Positions 61,176 through 64,000 of a stretch of DNA of 64,000 nt are shown in pieces. The notes below the pieces were generated by a model. The model was not told the DNA's origin, made no database searches, and worked only from the letters and a program-made list of their open reading frames with translations. Source of the DNA: Chitinophagaceae bacterium. Lineage in GTDB: Bacteria > Bacteroidota > Bacteroidia > Chitinophagales > Chitinophagaceae. The translations under genes and the position numbers were made by a program. Where the stretch lies: positions 1-64,000 of the forward strand of contig JAICXX010000010.1 in the NCBI GenBank assembly GCA_025934485.1, read 5' to 3'. Within the stretch, counting starts at the first letter, position 1, and each line of letters opens with the position of its first letter.

Positions 61176-61805
61176 CTAGGTGAATTTCTTGTAATACGAG
61201 CTTGGCTTATGCTGCTCGCGCTCTTCCGGTTTGTTGTTCAGCAGGACCTCATAGTCCAGACCGGCACCGGCAGGATAGATGCGTACAACGCAGCCATAAT
61301 GAAGCGAGAACACTTTGAAGCTCTCGATGAGCGGCGTCCCGGTGATACCGCTGAGGACGCTCCTGAGCACGCCGCCATGGGCGACAATGGCCTGGTGGCC
61401 ACCGACATTCGCAGCCGCGATGGCGTTAAAACATTGCGTCACCCGGGCATGAAGATCCAGATAGCTCTCACCTCCGGGGACCCGGATATTCACGAAATCC
61501 GCCATCCAGGGATCGATCTCATCCTTGGGCAGGTCATCCCAGGGTTGCATCTCCCAGCTGCCGCAATGCAGTTCCATCAGCTCGGGCCGGAGCGAAACGG
61601 CATGGCCGGGAAAAAGATGGGTCGCCAGCCGGGCACAGCGCTGCAACGGGCTGCTGTGTACCGCGGCAAAAGGTGCAGGCAGCACCTCGCGGATCGCCTC
61701 TGCTTCCGTGATAAAACTTTCAGTGACGTCGAGATCGGTCTGCCCGTAACAAATGCCCTTGGCCACGGCCGGCGTGGTATGCCGTATGAGATAGATATCG
61801 TTCAT
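61176..61805 (-). CDS. cobC: alpha-ribazole phosphatase / histidine phosphatase
   Basis: 209 residues of the histidine phosphatase superfamily. YLIRHTTPAVAKGICYGQTD holds the catalytic His and the RHTxP-type variation typical of CobC, then SSPLQRCARLA, ELHCGSWEMQPWDDL and VAHGGVLRSVLSG with the second His. It removes phosphate from alpha-ribazole-5'-phosphate, or from cobalamin phosphate, at the end of the nucleotide-loop pathway. It lies between cobS and the MarC gene. Confidence 0.9.
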   Translation of the reverse strand: MNDIYLIRHTTPAVAKGICYGQTDLDVTESFITEAEAIREVLPAPFAAVHSSPLQRCARLATHLFPGHAVSLRPELMELHCGSWEMQPWDDLPKDEIDPWMADFVNIRVPGGESYLDLHARVTQCFNAIAAANVGGHQAIVAHGGVLRSVLSGITGTPLIESFKVFSLHYGCVVRIYPAGAGLDYEVLLNNKPEEREQHKPSSYYKKFT

Positions 61806-61839
61806 GAGAAATATAGCCGCCGGTCAGCCGGAAGCGGCC

Positions 61840-62718
61840 CTAAAAATACCGGAAGATTAGCACAAAACCGAGGTAAATCATGATTTCCGATACCTGCTCG
61901 ATGGCCCCGAGACAGTCGCCCGTATAGCCGCCGATCCAGCGTTTGAAATAGCGGTTCAGCTCGAAGGTAGCATACAGCACCGGCGCGATCACCAGCAGAT
62001 AATGCCAGGATAAAAAGCCGAAAGGCGCGAGCGCAAAGATCACCGCTGCGATCACGCCGCCCGAGGACATGCGCTGGCCCGCGATGGCTCCCGATTTACC
62101 CGCGTCCACCGCGCCTGCCGCTGCACCCGCGCCGGCACTCGCATCCGCCCCGGCTCCTGCATTTGCGCCGGTCCGCGCATAGGTCCCCGCTTGCATCACC
62201 AGCACCGGCATCAACCGGCCAAGACTATGCGCACAAACAATGGCCAGGATCGCATAGCGGTGATCGTAAAAAACATTCCACGGCGCGGCCGCCGTAGTGT
62301 TCAATGACGGCGTGAAAGCCGGCAGCTCTTTGATCAAGACAAACTTGCTCCCCAGCATCAGGATGAGCCCGATGGCGCCATAAGCGCCGATGCGGCTATC
62401 CTTCATGATCCCGAGGATCTTTTCTTTCGTCCAGCCGCCGCCAAATCCATCGCAGACATCCGCGAACCCGTCTTCATGAAAGGCTCCCGTTATCAACGCC
62501 CCCGCCACGATCGCCGCCACGACACCGGCATCGGTAGAGATAAAGCGCGTGCCCAGCAGATAGAATAACGCGCTGACGGCGCCCACGATCCAGCCCACAA
62601 CGGGAAAATACCGCGGGGCTTCGCTGAGATATATAGGGGAATGGTCTACGTTTGGCGGCACACGAATGCGCGTGAGGAACATGATCGCCGTAAAGAATAT
62701 GCGTACTTCTTTTTTCAT
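61840..62718 (-). CDS. cobS: adenosylcobinamide-GDP ribazoletransferase
   Basis: 292 residues with seven or so membrane segments. [40 protein letters not shown] (the metal-binding DGxxD pattern) and [11 protein letters not shown] are CobS marks. It joins adenosylcobinamide-GDP and alpha-ribazole. An Ala/Gly-rich insert of about 35 residues (around 180-215, coded by GC repeats at 62090-62180) lies in a loop and is not usual for the family. Its ATG overlaps the cobT stop (ATGA). Confidence 0.93.
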   Translation of the reverse strand: MKKEVRIFFTAIMFLTRIRVPPNVDHSPIYLSEAPRYFPVVGWIVGAVSALFYLLGTRFISTDAGVVAAIVAGALITGAFHEDGFADVCDGFGGGWTKEKILGIMKDSRIGAYGAIGLILMLGSKFVLIKELPAFTPSLNTTAAAPWNVFYDHRYAILAIVCAHSLGRLMPVLVMQAGTYARTGANAGAGADASAGAGAAAGAVDAGKSGAIAGQRMSSGGVIAAVIFALAPFGFLSWHYLLVIAPVLYATFELNRYFKRWIGGYTGDCLGAIEQVSEIMIYLGFVLIFRYF

Positions 62719-63767
62719 TCTGCCTTACTTACGCCCGCCGTATCAAAAGAGGCCATCTCGCGCAGGAAGGCGAGCGCGCTCTTCACCAGTGGATAGGCCA
62801 TAGCGGCGCCGGTGCCTTCACCCAGCCGCATCCTCAGATCCAGCAGGGGTTCGGCGTCGAGATATTCGAGCATGCGGGCATGACCGCTCTCTCCGCTCGT
62901 ATGCGAAAAGATACAAAACGCCTGTACGTTCTCCCGGATCAGCCTGGCCAGCAGCAGGGCCGAAGTGGCGATGAACCCATCCACCAGGATCACCATTCGT
63001 GCCTCCGCCGCCTGGAGAAAAGCGCCCGTCATCATCGCGATCTCGAAACCGCCTACGTGCTCCAGGATAGTCATTGCATCCGGGTTGGCGGCAATGGCCG
63101 GCAGATGAAGCCGAAAGGTTTGGCGTAGCACCTCCCGCTTTTTTTCCAGCTGCTCGTCGCTGGCACCCGTGCCCCGGCCGGCGCATTCTTCCACGGGGAT
63201 ACCCGTGACATAGCTCATGATGAGCGAGGCCGAAGAGGTATTGCCGATACCCATCTCGCCAAAACCTATGCAGTCGCATCCCTTGGCGGCCAGATCACGG
63301 ACGACCGATCTGCCGGCTTCCAGCGCCTTCCCGAGCTCACCCGCAGTCATCGCGGAACCTTCGAGGTAGTTGCGGGTGCCATAGCCGATCTTGTGGGAGA
63401 TGAGATTCGGGGACGAACCGCCCCCGGCGGTTCCGTCAAAATCGAAATTCACGCCTGCATCGACGACGCTGAGGCCCAGCCGGTGCTGTCGGCAAAAGAC
63501 ATTGATCGCCGCGCCACCGGCGAGAAAGTTCAGGACCATCTGTGCCGTCACGGCCTGTGGATAGGGATTCACCGATCCTGTGGCGGCGATGCCATGATCT
63601 GCTGCAAAGACCACGATATGCGGGTGTTTGATCTCCGGCGTCAGTGTATTTTGGATGAGACCGGCCTGCACCGCGATTTCCTCGAGCCGCCCAAGCGCGC
63701 CGAGTGGTTTGGTCTTATTGTCGATCATTTGTTGCAGCCGCTCGCGTAGGACAATTTCAGTTAGCAT
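62715..63767 (-). CDS. cobT: nicotinate-nucleotide-dimethylbenzimidazole phosphoribosyltransferase
   Basis: 350 residues: [60 protein letters not shown] and the catalytic Glu in [19 protein letters not shown] near residue 316. It makes alpha-ribazole-5'-phosphate from nicotinate mononucleotide and DMB. It is between cobU and cobS with short or overlapping joins, so cobU-cobT-cobS-cobC form one minus-strand operon. Confidence 0.96.
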   Translation of the reverse strand: MLTEIVLRERLQQMIDNKTKPLGALGRLEEIAVQAGLIQNTLTPEIKHPHIVVFAADHGIAATGSVNPYPQAVTAQMVLNFLAGGAAINVFCRQHRLGLSVVDAGVNFDFDGTAGGGSSPNLISHKIGYGTRNYLEGSAMTAGELGKALEAGRSVVRDLAAKGCDCIGFGEMGIGNTSSASLIMSYVTGIPVEECAGRGTGASDEQLEKKREVLRQTFRLHLPAIAANPDAMTILEHVGGFEIAMMTGAFLQAAEARMVILVDGFIATSALLLARLIRENVQAFCIFSHTSGESGHARMLEYLDAEPLLDLRMRLGEGTGAAMAYPLVKSALAFLREMASFDTAGVSKAE

Positions 63768-63773
63768 GTGTGC

Positions 63774-64000
63774 TTATTTGACTTTCAACGGCAGACCGCT
63801 GATCATAAAGATGGCTTCTTGGGACCGGGCTGCAATATACTGGTTCACCCAGCCTTGCAGATCGGTAAACTTCCGCCCCGACTCGGTATGCGGATGCAGG
63901 CCCATCCCGATCTCGTTGCTGATGACGATGAGGTGTGCATCCTGCTGCAACAGGGCATCGATCTCCATCTTACAGGAAGCCAGACAGGCGTCGACATCAT
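63774..64000 (-). CDS. cobU: adenosylcobinamide kinase/guanylyltransferase, C-terminal part (cut by window end)
   Basis: The frame is open from base 63998 on the minus strand down to the stop, so the N-terminus with the P-loop lies beyond the window. The visible C-terminus includes LIVISNEIGMGLHPHTESGR and the following KFTDLQGWVNQYIA, a strong CobU/CobP signature. It phosphorylates adenosylcobinamide and adds GMP. It ends 6 nt before the cobT start. Confidence 0.93.
   Translation of the reverse strand, partial: DVDACLASCKMEIDALLQQDAHLIVISNEIGMGLHPHTESGRKFTDLQGWVNQYIAARSQEAIFMISGLPLKVK

Noticed and set aside
61806-64000. Cobalamin riboswitch near the cob genes
   Set aside because: The operon's 5' end lies beyond the window and no B12-box sequence is seen between the visible genes.

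Overview
The window looks like a Bacteroidota chromosome, most likely from the Chitinophagaceae or a close relative. Several start regions carry the Bacteroidota -7 element TAnnTTTG. The housekeeping proteins (short CarB, MerR-type regulator, M23 protein starting MKKIKYYYNTNTLRYEKLE, DUF4369/TlpA lipoprotein) are of Bacteroidota type, and the DNA is fairly GC-rich. The assignment rests on gene content and promoter style only.

Region 1 (1-34.9 kb) is one long plus-strand surface-polysaccharide locus of about 32 genes. Genes overlap by 1-17 bases or lie a few bases apart; only two gaps (85 and 62 nt) exceed 20 nt. It encodes about a dozen glycosyltransferases (GT2, GT4, GT61 and CgeB types), a Wzy-like polymerase, several left-handed beta-helix acyltransferases and one AT3 membrane acyltransferase. 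Sugar-nucleotide genes include a DegT aminotransferase plus NeuD/PglD-like acetyltransferase (4-acetamido-4,6-dideoxy sugar), WbpB/WbpD/WbpE (2,3-diacetamido uronic acid), HisH/HisF/WbpG (acetamidino group) and Gmd/Fcl (GDP-L-fucose). An AsnB-like amidotransferase is translationally coupled to a secreted double beta-helix, pectate-lyase-like protein. No flippase, initiating transferase or exporter is seen; they probably lie upstream. A CpsB/YwqE-type tyrosine phosphatase closes the locus.

The most unusual part is a cassette at 25.3-31.9 kb. A WcaF-like acyltransferase is followed by a fused E1-alpha/beta 2-oxoacid dehydrogenase, an E2 with a C-terminal cysteine cluster, and a protein that reads as an acyl-carrier-like domain fused to an AcpS-type phosphopantetheinyl transferase with a C-terminal membrane anchor. 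I infer an acyl-supply machine that makes an acyl thioester from a 2-oxoacid (or ketose) for decorating the polysaccharide or its lipid carrier.

Region 2 (34.9-41.2 kb) holds an ECF-like sigma factor with two candidate promoters, a five-copy 43-bp tandem repeat made of mini-hairpins, idi, and a minus-strand group (carB, a DUF4337 protein, a secreted hypothetical). CarB lacks the C-terminal allosteric domain. A small membrane protein with its own terminator follows.

Region 3 (41.5-60.4 kb) is housekeeping: an M23 peptidase, bcp, birA, rsfS, ftsH, a LUD protein, lpxH, a secreted hypothetical, an MscS channel, a MerR-type regulator, a second M23 protein, alaS, a DUF3820 protein, a PDZ-only protein, gatB, a TlpA-like lipoprotein and a small secreted protein. 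Region 4 (60.4-64 kb) is minus strand: tRNA-Arg(CCG), a MarC-family protein and a cobalamin nucleotide-loop set (cobC, cobS, cobT, and cobU cut by the window edge).
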